DNA of 64,000 bases from Thiosulfatimonas sediminis (GTDB taxonomy: Bacteria; Pseudomonadota; Gammaproteobacteria; Thiomicrospirales; Thiomicrospiraceae): assembly GCF_011398355.1 (NCBI RefSeq), contig NZ_AP021889.1:1674001-1738000 (forward strand). The letters are read 5' to 3'. How positions within the stretch are numbered: position 1 is the stretch's first letter; each line of letters begins with the position of its first letter. The notes under the pieces are model-generated. The model was not told where the DNA came from. It did not search any database and was given only the letters and a program-made list of their open reading frames with translations. Both the position numbers and the translations under genes were made by a program. Shown here piece after piece: positions 53,372 through 62,916 of the stretch.

Positions 53372-54745
53372 ATGGCAAATCACAACACTCAACGTCCTAT
53401 TTTTGCCTTAGTGGATGGGAATGCGTTTTACGCATCTTGCCAAATCGTATTTAACCCATCACTGGCCACCCGCCCAGTCGTAGTTCTGTCTAATAATGAT
53501 GGCTGCATCGTCGCCGCGAATCAAATTGCTAAAGACTTAAATCAAGAGTTACTCGCAAAACTTGGCGATTTAGGCAGCGGAGGCAACCGTGCAGCACACC
53601 CCAAAAGTATGATGTTTCAACCTTACTTCAAAGTGAAATGGCTACTGGATAAACATCGGGCGGCAGTGTTTAGCTCTAACTACGAACTCTATGCGGACAT
53701 GTCAAACCGTATGCACCGTTTGCTTGCTGAGATGGCACCAAAACAAGAAATCTATTCGATTGATGAAAGTTTTCTTGATTTATCCGGTTTACAAACATCT
53801 TATAACTTAAGCGAATACGGCCAACTTATTAAAACGCGCGTTCAACAAGAACTCGGATTACCAGTGGCGGTTGGGATTGGACATAGCAAAACCTTGGCAA
53901 AACTAGCGAACCATCTGGCAAAAAAGCAACCACAAAATCACGGCGTCCTTGACCTAACCGTCTTAGATAAACACGCATTAGAGGCCCTTCTGGCGCAAGT
54001 GGACATTAACAACCTCTGGGGCATTGGAAAAAATTTGGCGCTAAAACTGCGTGCCGATGGCATTCAAACCGCGCTTGCATTACGCCAAGCCAACCCGAAA
54101 ATCCTAAGAAAAAAATACACAGTGGTCATGGAACGGATAATCCAAGAACTCAATGGCGAATCTTGTTTACCGCTAGAAAGTTTAGCCAGCGCGAAAAAAC
54201 AACTGATCAGTTCACGTTCTTTTGGGCAGCCACAAAGCGACTATCACTCGGTTGAACAAGCCGTTGTCAGCCATACCCTAAATGCGGCTCATAAATTACG
54301 CCGCCAAAATAGCGTCTGTCAAATCCTCCATCTTTACCTGCGCACCAACCCTTTTAGCGACACGGCACAATACCATCCGCATCATCAAATTGGCTTGGTT
54401 TACCCAAGCGACAACAGCATTTTATTAAGTAAACTCGCTCGCCGCGCATTGCGCAGCATTTGGCGCGATGGTTTTGCGTATCATAAAGTTGGCGTCATGC
54501 TCAGCGAAATAACCCCCAAAGGCGCTTTTCAGCAAGATCTGTTTGCCCAGTCACCTAAATACTCCGCCAATCCACAACAAGAAAAATTAATGCAAACTCT
54601 TGACCAGATTAATCAAACCCAAGGACGTAATACCTTGTTTTTTGCAGCACAAGGTATCCCACAAAAAAATGCTTGGCAGATGAAACGTTTAAGAATGTCA
54701 CCACGCTATACCACGCGCTGGGATGAAATCTTAACGGTTCGCTAG
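53372..54745 (+). CDS. umuC: Y-family DNA polymerase, UmuC-like
   Basis: The 457 residues match UmuC: palm Asp in LVDGNAFYASCQIVF, SNNDGCIVAANQIAKDL, the catalytic YSIDESFLDLSGL, and the helix-hairpin-helix region NLWGIGKNLALKLRADGIQT. A region of about 30 extra residues (LLAKLGDLGSGGNRAAHPKS) replaces the short GIKMGAP loop of E. coli UmuC; other proteobacteria have a similar form. No umuD is adjacent and no LexA-type box was seen upstream. Confidence 0.93.
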   Translation: MANHNTQRPIFALVDGNAFYASCQIVFNPSLATRPVVVLSNNDGCIVAANQIAKDLNQELLAKLGDLGSGGNRAAHPKSMMFQPYFKVKWLLDKHRAAVFSSNYELYADMSNRMHRLLAEMAPKQEIYSIDESFLDLSGLQTSYNLSEYGQLIKTRVQQELGLPVAVGIGHSKTLAKLANHLAKKQPQNHGVLDLTVLDKHALEALLAQVDINNLWGIGKNLALKLRADGIQTALALRQANPKILRKKYTVVMERIIQELNGESCLPLESLASAKKQLISSRSFGQPQSDYHSVEQAVVSHTLNAAHKLRRQNSVCQILHLYLRTNPFSDTAQYHPHHQIGLVYPSDNSILLSKLARRALRSIWRDGFAYHKVGVMLSEITPKGAFQQDLFAQSPKYSANPQQEKLMQTLDQINQTQGRNTLFFAAQGIPQKNAWQMKRLRMSPRYTTRWDEILTVR

Positions 54746-54761
54746 AAGAGATCGAATAACA

Positions 54762-54803
54762 CCAAAAAGTGGACATCCGTGGTGCTTATTCTGTGCCTGC
54801 CTA
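54762..54803. repeat. MITE-end-like half-site after umuC
   Basis: Read in reverse, this stretch begins AGGCAGGCACAGAATAAGC, matching the left end of the repeat at 59246. The rest of the element was not recognised. Confidence 0.45.
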
Positions 54804-54989
54804 GTTTTTATACAAAAACGGAAAAAGATTTACAAAACATAATTATAAGCTAATATGAGCAATCTAAAGAGTACTCGCAAACAACGGCAGTCAATCTAGT
54901 CACTGTCATACTTTGCCAATTAATTCGACCGAACAAACCTTTATAATAAAAAGGTTATGAACGGCTTTTAGCCACTTTCCCCCTTGGCG

Positions 54990-55538
54990 ATGACAAGCAA
55001 AATTATGCTGCGATATTTGCGTTTTAAATTACATCAAATCGGCCGCGCAACCAAACGCTCGGTTTTTTTGAACCGCTATTTCCCGCGTTTTAAAGACCGC
55101 GTGTACTGGGCAGGTGACCGCACCTCTTTCGCTCGTGCAGGATTTGTCGGCTGTTTTTGTATGATGCTACCCATTCCGTTTCAGATGGTCTTGGGATCGA
55201 TAATGGCCTATTACGTACGAGCCAATATTCCGTTAGCCACGGCACTGGCTTGGATCACCAACCCACTGACTATGTGGCCAATTTGGTATGGTGGTTATGT
55301 ATTTGGTACTTGGCTGCTTGGCACTCCCGACCTGTTCCATACATCACAAGGGTTCGTCATCGGTTCTAGTGATTGGTTCTCGAACGTTTTCCCGCACATC
55401 TGGATGCCTTTCTTTATCGGTAACGCGACACTCGGTCTCATATTCGGTACACTCATGTATCTGCTTATAGGCCACTTTAACCTGCACTGGCTCCGTGAAA
55501 AACTACGCGGTTTAAAAGCACACAAAAACGAATCATAA
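54990..55538 (+). CDS. DUF2062 membrane protein
   Basis: This 182-residue protein has the DUF2062 features: a basic N-terminus (RYLRFKLHQIGRATKRSVFL), then FARAGFVGCFCMMLPIPFQM and ALAWITNPLTMWPIWYGGYV, and a last helix FIGNATLGLIFGTLMYLLIG. Three to four membrane segments are expected. Function is unknown. The ATG at 54990 is chosen over a TTG two codons upstream; an ATG five codons later is also possible. Confidence 0.87.
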   Translation: MTSKIMLRYLRFKLHQIGRATKRSVFLNRYFPRFKDRVYWAGDRTSFARAGFVGCFCMMLPIPFQMVLGSIMAYYVRANIPLATALAWITNPLTMWPIWYGGYVFGTWLLGTPDLFHTSQGFVIGSSDWFSNVFPHIWMPFFIGNATLGLIFGTLMYLLIGHFNLHWLREKLRGLKAHKNES

Positions 55539-55566
55539 AAATCGATTGGCATCACAGCCATCTCAA

Positions 55567-55667
55567 GGGGGCACAGAACAAGTCCCCATTGACTTCAGCG
55601 CATTTCTGCGCCGCCGATTATAAAAACTTAATTTAACCATCACAGAATACATCTCCATTAACGCAGC
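55567..55667. repeat. MITE-like half-sites between DUF2062 and proS genes
   Basis: GGGGCACAGAACAAGTCCCC (55567-55586) followed by ATTGACTTCAGC, and CATCACAGAATACATCTCC near 55638, both match the repeat end AGGCACGGAATAAGTCTCC. They lie in direct orientation, so this may be two overlapping decayed copies. Confidence 0.55.
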
Positions 55668-55781
55668 CAAACGCATCAAATCATCTCTAGGAGTGGATTC
55701 GTCGTTTGTTCACCCTAAGGCTCGCTTTCTGCTAAAATACGCGGTTTTTATAATTGCGATTTTTTCAAGGTAATTGCGTCA

Positions 55782-57497
55782 ATGAAAACCTCAAACCTAC
55801 TGCTCGCCACCACCCGTGAAACCCCATCCGATGCTGTTGTCATCAGCCACCAATTGATGATTCGCGCCGGTATGATTCGCCCCCTGGCCGGCGGCCTTTA
55901 TAACTGGCTACCAATGGGATTGCGAGTGCTGCGCAAGGTAGAAGCGATTATTCGCGAGGAAATGAACCGTGCCGGCGCGCAAGAACTGCTTATGCCGGTC
56001 GTTCAGCCGCTTGAATTGTGGGAAGAGTCCGGCCGCGATGCCACCATGGGCAGTGAAATGCTACGCTTTAGCGATCGCCATGACCGCGCGTTTGTACTGG
56101 GGCCGACCCACGAAGAAGTGATTACCGATATCGTGCGTAAAGAAATTCGCAGCTACAAACAATTGCCAATCAATTTCTATCAAGTTCAAACCAAATTCCG
56201 CGATGAACGCCGCCCGCGTTTCGGCGTAATGCGCTCACGCGAATTCATTATGAAAGATGCTTACTCTTTCCATCTTTCACAAGAGTCGCTGCAAGAAACC
56301 TACGATGTGATGTACGAAACCTACAACCGCATTTTTAGCCGCATCGGCTTTAGATTCCGCGCAGTACAAGCAGATACCGGCGCAATCGGCGGTGATGGCT
56401 CGCACGAATTTCATGTTTTAGCCGACTCTGGTGAGGATAATATCGCCATTTGCAGTAACTCCGATTACGCTGCTAACGTCGAATTAGCTGAAGCACTTGC
56501 ACCCAATAGTGCGCGTCCTGAAGCGACTCAAACACGGCAAAAAATTGCCACGCCGAACACCCATTCGATTGAAGAGGTTTCCAACCTGCTGCAAGTCAAG
56601 AAAAAGAAAATCGTCAAAACCCTTTTGGTACAAGGCGCCAGTAAAGAACATTCGGTCATCGCTTTAGTGTTACGTGGCGATCATGAATTGAACGAACTCA
56701 AAGCCGAAAAACACCCCTTAGTGGCCAGTCCATTCACTATGGCCAGCGATGAACAAATTCAAGCTGCGGCCGGCTGCTCGGCGGGCTCCATCGGCCCAGT
56801 CGGCTTAAGCATTCCGGTTTTGGTAGACCGTACTGCGGCGGTCAGTGCGGATTTTATTTGCGGTGCGAATGAAGACGGTTTCCATTTCACTGGCGCAAAC
56901 TGGGAACGCGATGCGCACATCAGCGAAGTGGTGGATCTGCGTAACGTCGAAGCCGGCGATGCCAGTGCTTGCGGCCATGGCAAATTGGAAATTCATAAAG
57001 GCATCGAAGTGGGTCACATTTTCCAACTCGGCAACAAATATTCCAAAGCACTTAACGCCACGGTACAAAATGAAAACAGTCGTGCACAAGTGCTAGAAAT
57101 GGGTTGCTATGGCATCGGGGTTACCCGTATCGTTGCCGCGTCAATCGAGCAAAATCACGATGATCGCGGCATTATTTGGCCAGATGCCATCGCGCCTTTC
57201 CAAGTCTGTATCGTGCCAATGCAAATGCACAAATCACCGCGCGTAGCGGAAGCGGCACAAACCATCTACGCCGAACTTATGGCCAAAGGCGTTGACGTGC
57301 TGCTCGACGATCGCGCCGAGCGCCCTGGGGTCATGTTCTCAGATATGGACTTAATCGGCATTCCGCATCGCATCGTTATCGGCGAACGCGGTTTAGACAA
57401 CGGCATGATTGAATACAAATACCGCCGTAATGACGCACCGCAAGATGTTGCCATCGATGAATTTATGGCGTTCCTAATGGCACAGCTGGCTAAGTAA
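55782..57497 (+). CDS. proS: Prolyl-tRNA synthetase (bacterial type with editing domain)
   Basis: The 571 residues have motif 1 ([20 protein letters not shown]), motif 2 ([17 protein letters not shown]), an inserted YbaK-like editing domain (about 220-405, [20 protein letters not shown]), motif 3 ([13 protein letters not shown]) and the C-terminal anticodon domain ([20 protein letters not shown]). The order and length are typical of bacterial ProS. It is followed by a DUF3581 gene 10 bases later. Confidence 0.97.
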   Translation: MKTSNLLLATTRETPSDAVVISHQLMIRAGMIRPLAGGLYNWLPMGLRVLRKVEAIIREEMNRAGAQELLMPVVQPLELWEESGRDATMGSEMLRFSDRHDRAFVLGPTHEEVITDIVRKEIRSYKQLPINFYQVQTKFRDERRPRFGVMRSREFIMKDAYSFHLSQESLQETYDVMYETYNRIFSRIGFRFRAVQADTGAIGGDGSHEFHVLADSGEDNIAICSNSDYAANVELAEALAPNSARPEATQTRQKIATPNTHSIEEVSNLLQVKKKKIVKTLLVQGASKEHSVIALVLRGDHELNELKAEKHPLVASPFTMASDEQIQAAAGCSAGSIGPVGLSIPVLVDRTAAVSADFICGANEDGFHFTGANWERDAHISEVVDLRNVEAGDASACGHGKLEIHKGIEVGHIFQLGNKYSKALNATVQNENSRAQVLEMGCYGIGVTRIVAASIEQNHDDRGIIWPDAIAPFQVCIVPMQMHKSPRVAEAAQTIYAELMAKGVDVLLDDRAERPGVMFSDMDLIGIPHRIVIGERGLDNGMIEYKYRRNDAPQDVAIDEFMAFLMAQLAK

Positions 57498-57507
57498 GAG
57501 GCGCAAT

Positions 57508-58224
57508 ATGTTTTTAGACCATTTTTACCAAACCACTGGCGAACGGATTCAAATTAGCGCCGAACAAGGCAGCCGCTTCGCTAAAGAGGTCGCCAATGAC
57601 TTTAATCCGTTACATAACCCTGATTCTAAACGGTTTTGCGTACCCGGCGATTTGCTGTTTTCATTGGTGTTAAAAAAATACGGCCTATCACAAAACATGA
57701 CGTTTAAATACACCGGCATGGTTGGCAACAATCTACCGCTTGAATTACCACTAACCGATGCGGAAAAACTGGTGATTACCGATGAAAAAGGCAAAGACTA
57801 TCTGCACGTTGAACGCGCCGGAGCGATTAGCGACGATGCCCAATTGATCGAAAATTTCGCGCGCAGCTATGTGGCATTTTCGGGGATCAGTTTTCCACAT
57901 ATTTTAGTGCCGCTGATGCAGCAAAATAAGGTGATGATTAATCCAAGCCGCCCGATGGTCATTTACGACAACATGTCATTTGAACTGCATGATTTAAACT
58001 TGCGTAACCCGCAACTTAAATTAACAGACAGTACTTTAGATGTGGATGGCAAGCGCGGTTTAATCAAATTGCATTTTGCGATTTTCGAAAATGACATCGA
58101 AGTCGGTAAAGGCTCAAAAAACATGACCATTGGCGGTCTACGTGAATACGATGAAGCAGAAATGCAGCAACTGATTCAGATTTACGAAAAATCCAAACAA
58201 GCCTACCAACAGCAGGTCGCTTAA
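57508..58224 (+). CDS. DUF3581 family protein
   Basis: The 238 residues match DUF3581: FAKEVANDFNPLHNPDSKRF, CVPGDLLFSLVLKKYGLSQN and SGISFPHILVPLMQQNKVMI. The first part (NDFNPLH...CVPGDLLF) resembles a hotdog-fold dehydratase pattern, so a thioester-type substrate is possible. Function is not established. It follows proS by 10 bases and ends at a terminator. Confidence 0.87.
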   Translation: MFLDHFYQTTGERIQISAEQGSRFAKEVANDFNPLHNPDSKRFCVPGDLLFSLVLKKYGLSQNMTFKYTGMVGNNLPLELPLTDAEKLVITDEKGKDYLHVERAGAISDDAQLIENFARSYVAFSGISFPHILVPLMQQNKVMINPSRPMVIYDNMSFELHDLNLRNPQLKLTDSTLDVDGKRGLIKLHFAIFENDIEVGKGSKNMTIGGLREYDEAEMQQLIQIYEKSKQAYQQQVA

Positions 58225-58248
58225 ACAGCCGCCTCGCAACGAAAAAAG

Positions 58249-58271
58249 AGCGCCCTTTTGGGCGTTTTTTC
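58249..58271 (+). terminator. Rho-independent terminator after the proS-DUF3581 unit
   Basis: CGCCC-TTTT-GGGCG (58251-58264) followed by six T. It lies about 25 bases after the DUF3581 stop and 30 bases before the GTPase gene. Confidence 0.88.
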
Positions 58272-58300
58272 ATCCCCAACTTTAACACCACGGAGACAAC

Positions 58301-59245
58301 ATGGGCATTCAATGGTACCCCGGACACATGCATAAAGCACAAAAAGAAGTGCGTGAAATTTTCCACCAAGTGGATGTGTTTATCGAAGTGTTGGACGCCC
58401 GCATTCCGTTTAGCAGCCAAAACCCGCTGATTGAAGAAATTCGTAAAGATAAGCCAACCATCAAAATTCTCAATAAAACCGATTTAGCCGATCCACAAGT
58501 GACAGAACGCTGGCAAGCTTTCATGGAACAGGAAAGCAGTGTCAAAACCCTCTCGTTTAATGCACAACAGAGTGACCGTCGCGAACAAATTCTAAGCCTT
58601 ATCAAAAAAATGGTGCCACAAAAAGCGGGCAGCATCAAAACCATTCACGCGCTGATCATCGGCATCCCCAATGTTGGTAAATCAACGTTAATAAACAGTA
58701 TTCTTGGGCGCACTATTGCCAAAACAGGTAACGAGCCGGCTGTGACGAAAAACCAGCAGCGCATTAAACTCGAAGAAAACATTATTCTTATCGACACGCC
58801 AGGAATGCTCTGGCCAAATATCGAAAACGAGAACAGCGGCTACCGTTTGGCGATTACCGGCGGCATCAAAGAGACAGCTTTTGAACTGCCTGACATCGCA
58901 TCCTATGCCTGCGAATACCTGATGCACGCTTATCCGCAGCAAATTAAACAGCGTTATGATTTAGAACAACTACCGGAAAGTGATGTGGAACTTCTGGAAA
59001 TCATTGGTCGGAAACGCGGCTGCCTTCGTGCTGGTGGCATTGTTGACTTAGAAAAAGTGTCGCGCCTTTTCATCATGGAATATCGCGACCGCTATATGGG
59101 TGATCTGACCTTGGAAACTCCAGAAATGATGGCACAAGAGCAACAACAAGTGGAACTGCAGCGCCAAGCAAAAGAAGAAAAAAAGAAAGCGCGTGAAGAA
59201 GCCAAAAAAGAGCGCCGTGCCAGACATCGCAAAAATAAACGCTAA
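58301..59245 (+). CDS. Circularly permuted ribosome biogenesis GTPase, YlqF/RbgA family
   Basis: The 314 residues have the permuted G-motif order: G4 (ILNKTDLADPQ) before G1 (IIGIPNVGKSTLINSI) and G3 (LIDTPGMLWP). The N-terminus MGIQWYPGHMHKAQKEV is diagnostic of YlqF/RbgA. These GTPases help assemble the large ribosomal subunit. The C-terminus is a lysine-rich tail (EEKKKAREEAKKERRARHRK). Confidence 0.94.
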   Translation: MGIQWYPGHMHKAQKEVREIFHQVDVFIEVLDARIPFSSQNPLIEEIRKDKPTIKILNKTDLADPQVTERWQAFMEQESSVKTLSFNAQQSDRREQILSLIKKMVPQKAGSIKTIHALIIGIPNVGKSTLINSILGRTIAKTGNEPAVTKNQQRIKLEENIILIDTPGMLWPNIENENSGYRLAITGGIKETAFELPDIASYACEYLMHAYPQQIKQRYDLEQLPESDVELLEIIGRKRGCLRAGGIVDLEKVSRLFIMEYRDRYMGDLTLETPEMMAQEQQQVELQRQAKEEKKKAREEAKKERRARHRKNKR

Positions 59246-59494
59246 AGAGGCACGGAATAAGTCTCCATTCACCTCAGCACGAAATTGCAAGGTGCAAATT
59301 CTAAGCTTCCCTGGAAATGCATCACTATGGATGAGAGGGGTAACGACGAAGTTGCCCCTGCAATCCCCCGCCCGTCGGCGCTTTAAAGTATTTAACTGCA
59401 CTCTGCTTCCAAGTCTGGACTGGCGGTAAACAGCTTCCTTGCTCAGTCAAATTCTAATTGGCCTGACGCCATTTGGACTTGTTCTGTATCTCTA
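59246..59494. repeat. MITE-like repeat, full-length copy 2 (about 249 bp)
   Basis: The left end AGAGGCACGGAATAAGTC and the right end, reversed, AGAGATACAGAACAAGTC are imperfect inverted repeats about 32 bp long (about two-thirds matching). The whole unit aligns with 28748-29014. It begins one base after the GTPase stop. There is no conserved frame, so it has no transposase of its own. Confidence 0.82.
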
Positions 59495-60049
59495 AAGCTA
59501 AACGCGCCTTTTAGTATGCAAAATATTCACGGAAAAGTAAGAGTTACGGTAATATAGACAAAAAAAATCCTGAACAAGAACGTCATCTTGTCAGGATTCA
59601 AATAAGGTCCAAGACCTTTTGGGAAATAAACAAATTGGATAAACTCAGCGAAAATGATTCCGTCAAACGCCATTATCAAAGACACAATCAACAATCGCTC
59701 AGCCACTACTCTTGCAAAAAGAGTAACCCAGAAAATCCACTTTCTGGTTTAAACAGAGTAGCTTAAAGCGCCGTAAAATACGACAAAATTAAACAACTAA
59801 CGCTTAATAAAAGACATTCTAGGCGAGTGTATCTTGCTACCAAAGGGCTAAAAAAAATATTTATTTTAATTTATTCGCCTAGGCAAAATCACTACTAAAG
59901 AAAGCATGCACTTTTGTATCCAGATAGAAAAACAATTTGTTATAAACCACCGAAATTAAAGACTCTACACTCAATTACATTGCTCTAGAGTTACCTGAAA
60001 TATCATCTATTTCTGCCTTTAATTATGCAAAAACTGAGATTTATCCGTT
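59495..60049. other. Gene-free region before the XRE-type regulator
   Basis: A hairpin AATCCTGA-CAAGA / TCTTG-TCAGGATT (59566-59598) preceded by a run of A could terminate minus-strand transcription. The remaining 450 bases are AT-rich with no credible frame, tRNA or repeat. The promoter of the regulator gene should be in the last part. Confidence 0.5.
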
Positions 60050-60970
60050 ATGTTTAAGTTTAGTGACTATTTACGTATTTGCCGAGAAAACACAGGCGTA
60101 ACTCAAACCGAACTAGTTGATGCTCTGATTCAAAACGATTCAGCTTTCAATTCTTTGGATGCCACCACCTTAAGTCGATGGGAACGCGGCGTCTCTAAAC
60201 CGGCACTCAGTAAACAAACTTTAATCATCAAATATTTCTCTCAATATTTTGGTCGCATCTATCCGTTTCTAGAAGAAGCCGAACCAATCGAAATTGAAAA
60301 GAGCTTCTGTGCAATCGGTTTCTCCAAACTGCTCGGCCGCCACAAAATGGTGATGGACTTCCCGACGAAAAACATGGACACCAAACTCTTTAAGGTAAAG
60401 CCTTTTCACGACTCCCTTCATAAAATGACCGCTTTGCGCCGCAACCATATGATTATGCAAGAGATTTACGGACCTCAACTCTGTTATACACTGCATGAAA
60501 ACTTGGCTACAAATCCCTCAAATTATTTTGCAATATGCGAATACCAAGGGGACTATTACGGTCATTTCTTTGCGCTGCGCCTCAAACCGGAAGTCTTTCG
60601 CCGCCTAATGAATTTCAACATGCGCGCCGATGCGATTTCTCTCTTAGATATCGCTCCGGCAGACGAAATCGGCTGCTATTACTTTTTCGGATTCTTCAGC
60701 CTCGGAGAGAAAGTCATATCGCTTATCTGGATTCATTTTTACACGCAACTGATTAAGCAGCAGAAGACCATCGCCGACTTGGGTGCCCTGATTGTCTCCA
60801 AAGAGGGCGAAATCATCGCCAAAAACATGAACACTGAATGCGTTAACGCCATCGAGATTCAAGGCATAACCATGATGAATTTTCAAGCAAGCATTGATCA
60901 AATGCTGATTACCGAGAATGTCGTCAAAATGCTGTTTAATCCTGAAAGCTGTCCCGAGAATCATGACTGA
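60050..60970 (+). CDS. Helix-turn-helix (XRE-type) transcriptional regulator
   Basis: The 306 residues open with an HTH_3 domain (YLRICRENTGVTQTELVDAL, ATTLSRWERGVSKPALSKQT). The remaining 220 residues form a ligand- or partner-binding part I cannot assign; it contains HKMTALRRNHMIMQEIYG and ADEIGCYYFFGFFSLGEKVI, with a fold that might resemble an acetyltransferase. It stands alone, so its targets are unknown. The lipoprotein gene 140 bases downstream is on the same strand. Confidence 0.78.
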   Translation: MFKFSDYLRICRENTGVTQTELVDALIQNDSAFNSLDATTLSRWERGVSKPALSKQTLIIKYFSQYFGRIYPFLEEAEPIEIEKSFCAIGFSKLLGRHKMVMDFPTKNMDTKLFKVKPFHDSLHKMTALRRNHMIMQEIYGPQLCYTLHENLATNPSNYFAICEYQGDYYGHFFALRLKPEVFRRLMNFNMRADAISLLDIAPADEIGCYYFFGFFSLGEKVISLIWIHFYTQLIKQQKTIADLGALIVSKEGEIIAKNMNTECVNAIEIQGITMMNFQASIDQMLITENVVKMLFNPESCPENHD

Positions 60971-61108
60971 TCTAAGATAACTCAGCCCACTTGCATAAAA
61001 GCTTCATTTAACTGCAATTTTTCTGTCAAAAGACAGTAAAGCTCTTTGTTTATCCTAGCGTTTAAAACTTTAAGACGTTCTCAAACGCAACAAACTACAA
61101 GGATAATC

Positions 61109-62857
61109 ATGACGCTTTTTGCCAAAAAACCGCTTGTCGTCGCCCTTGGCGGCCTCATTGCAATCACCGCGTTCAGCGGCTGTGTTCAAATTGAACTGAA
61201 CCCGACGCCGATTGTTGAAAACAGCTCTAGCATCCAAATTGCTAAAATCGGCACCTATGTCACCGGCCTCTATGACGCATCGGCGGCAGAAATCGTGACT
61301 TTCGATAAAACCACTCAACAAGCCTTTGTGGTCAATGCCCAATCCGGCAAAATCGACATTTTAGACGCGTCCAACCCAAGCGCACCGAGCAAGCGTGGTG
61401 AAATCACCCTTGCCAATGACATCAGCGGTGCGGTCGGCGCGGCTAACTCGGTCGATTTTCATGACGGTCTCTTAGCGGTCGCCGTTGAAAACACCACCAA
61501 AACCGACAACGGCTGGGTCGCTTTTTACAAGGTGGCGGAGGACTCGATTCGCTTTATCGAGGCAGTGAGCGTCGGTGCTCTGCCGGATATGCTGACCTTT
61601 ACGCCAAACGGTAAACAGCTTGTGGTCGCTTTAGAAGGCGAACCCAACAACGACTATAGCGTCGATCCACTTGGGCAAGTGGCAATTATCGACATCACTT
61701 GGGACGGCACATCCTTGCTGAGCAATACGACCGAGCTCGACTTTAGCGACTTTAACGAAGGAGCGGCGCGCAACGGCGAACTGCCCAAAGCGTTGATGGT
61801 CTTGGATGGCCTAAACGCGACCGTCGCACAAAGCTTTGAACCGGAATACGTGACCGTTAAGGCCGACAGCAGCGAAGCCTATGTTGCACTGCAAGAAAAT
61901 AACGCTATTGCCGTGATTGATCTGCAAAGCAAACGCATTGAACGCATTATCGGCTTAGGATTTAAAGACCATAGCTTAGCCGGCAAAGGTCTGGACGCCA
62001 GCCAAAAAGATGGGGTCAATATCCAAACTTGGCCGGTCAAAGGCATCTATATGCCGGACACCATCACCAACTATAGCGTTGCTGGTACAACTTACCTACT
62101 TACCGCTAACGAAGGCGATGATCGCCAAGACTGGCTGGAAAATGTCACCGATCAGGCGACTTGCGAAGCATCGGGTTACTTCTTCGACGCCAAAGATAAT
62201 TGTGTCGATGCCTTCTCGGCAAAAGATTATTACGCTAACGACAATGTCACGCTCAGCTCAGGTATCGCCGATAACGGCGGTTTCGGCGGCGATAATCAAC
62301 TGTTGCGTCTAAAGTTCTCTTACCACACCACGGTAGCAAAAAACGGCGGCACAGCATTTAACGAACTCTATGCTTACGGCGGACGCTCCTTCTCAATATA
62401 CAACGCCGAAACCGGCGAACAGGTGTTTGATTCCGGCGATGACTTCGAGCAAATGACCGCCGAAATTTTCGGTGCCGATTTCAACAACGACAATGCCGAA
62501 AACAGCGGCGATGACCGTTCGGACAATAAAGGACCGGAACCGGAAGCCTTGGCCATCGGTCAAGTCGGTACTCAGACTTATGCATTTGTCGGCTTAGAGC
62601 GCATGGGCGGCATTATGGTCTATAACATTACCGACCCTGCAAATAGCACCTTCGTGCAGTATTTTAACGACCGTGACACCAGCGAAGATGTCCAAGCCTC
62701 GATTGAAGCGGGCAATGCGGTAGATTATGGCCCGGAAGGCATCGAGTTTGTTGCCGCGCAAGACAGTCCGAACGGCAAACCGATGTTGATTGTCGCCAAC
62801 GAAATCAGTGGCACCACCAGTTTCTTTGCGATTAATGAAATCTTCGACGCGAAATAA
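61109..62857 (+). CDS. Choice-of-anchor I family lipoprotein (beta-propeller esterase/phosphatase-like)
   Basis: From ATG 61109 (MTLFAKKPLVVALGGLIAIT) the protein has 582 residues with a lipoprotein signal, the lipobox ending at FSGC (Cys about 25). The body repeats propeller-like blades (VVNAQSGKIDILDASNPSAP, TFTPNGKQLVVALEGEPNND, VKADSSEAYVALQENNAIAV). GDDRSDNKGPEPEALAIGQV and GPEGIEFVAA are typical of the choice-of-anchor I group found in alkaline-phosphatase-like exported proteins. Substrate is unknown. The upstream 21-codon extension has no signal-like character and is rejected. Confidence 0.8.
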   Translation: MTLFAKKPLVVALGGLIAITAFSGCVQIELNPTPIVENSSSIQIAKIGTYVTGLYDASAAEIVTFDKTTQQAFVVNAQSGKIDILDASNPSAPSKRGEITLANDISGAVGAANSVDFHDGLLAVAVENTTKTDNGWVAFYKVAEDSIRFIEAVSVGALPDMLTFTPNGKQLVVALEGEPNNDYSVDPLGQVAIIDITWDGTSLLSNTTELDFSDFNEGAARNGELPKALMVLDGLNATVAQSFEPEYVTVKADSSEAYVALQENNAIAVIDLQSKRIERIIGLGFKDHSLAGKGLDASQKDGVNIQTWPVKGIYMPDTITNYSVAGTTYLLTANEGDDRQDWLENVTDQATCEASGYFFDAKDNCVDAFSAKDYYANDNVTLSSGIADNGGFGGDNQLLRLKFSYHTTVAKNGGTAFNELYAYGGRSFSIYNAETGEQVFDSGDDFEQMTAEIFGADFNNDNAENSGDDRSDNKGPEPEALAIGQVGTQTYAFVGLERMGGIMVYNITDPANSTFVQYFNDRDTSEDVQASIEAGNAVDYGPEGIEFVAAQDSPNGKPMLIVANEISGTTSFFAINEIFDAK

Positions 62858-62876
62858 TCGCTCAAACGCTTAAAAA

Positions 62877-62912
62877 AACCTCCAAGCGGTAAAATCGCAA
62901 GGAGGTTTTTTA
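62877..62912. terminator. Bidirectional rho-independent terminator
   Basis: AACCTCC and GGAGGTT pair around a 17-base loop region (62877-62907), with A-runs before and T-runs after. It serves the converging lipoprotein gene (plus) and the hydrolase gene (minus). Confidence 0.88.
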
Positions 62913-62916
62913 TAGG

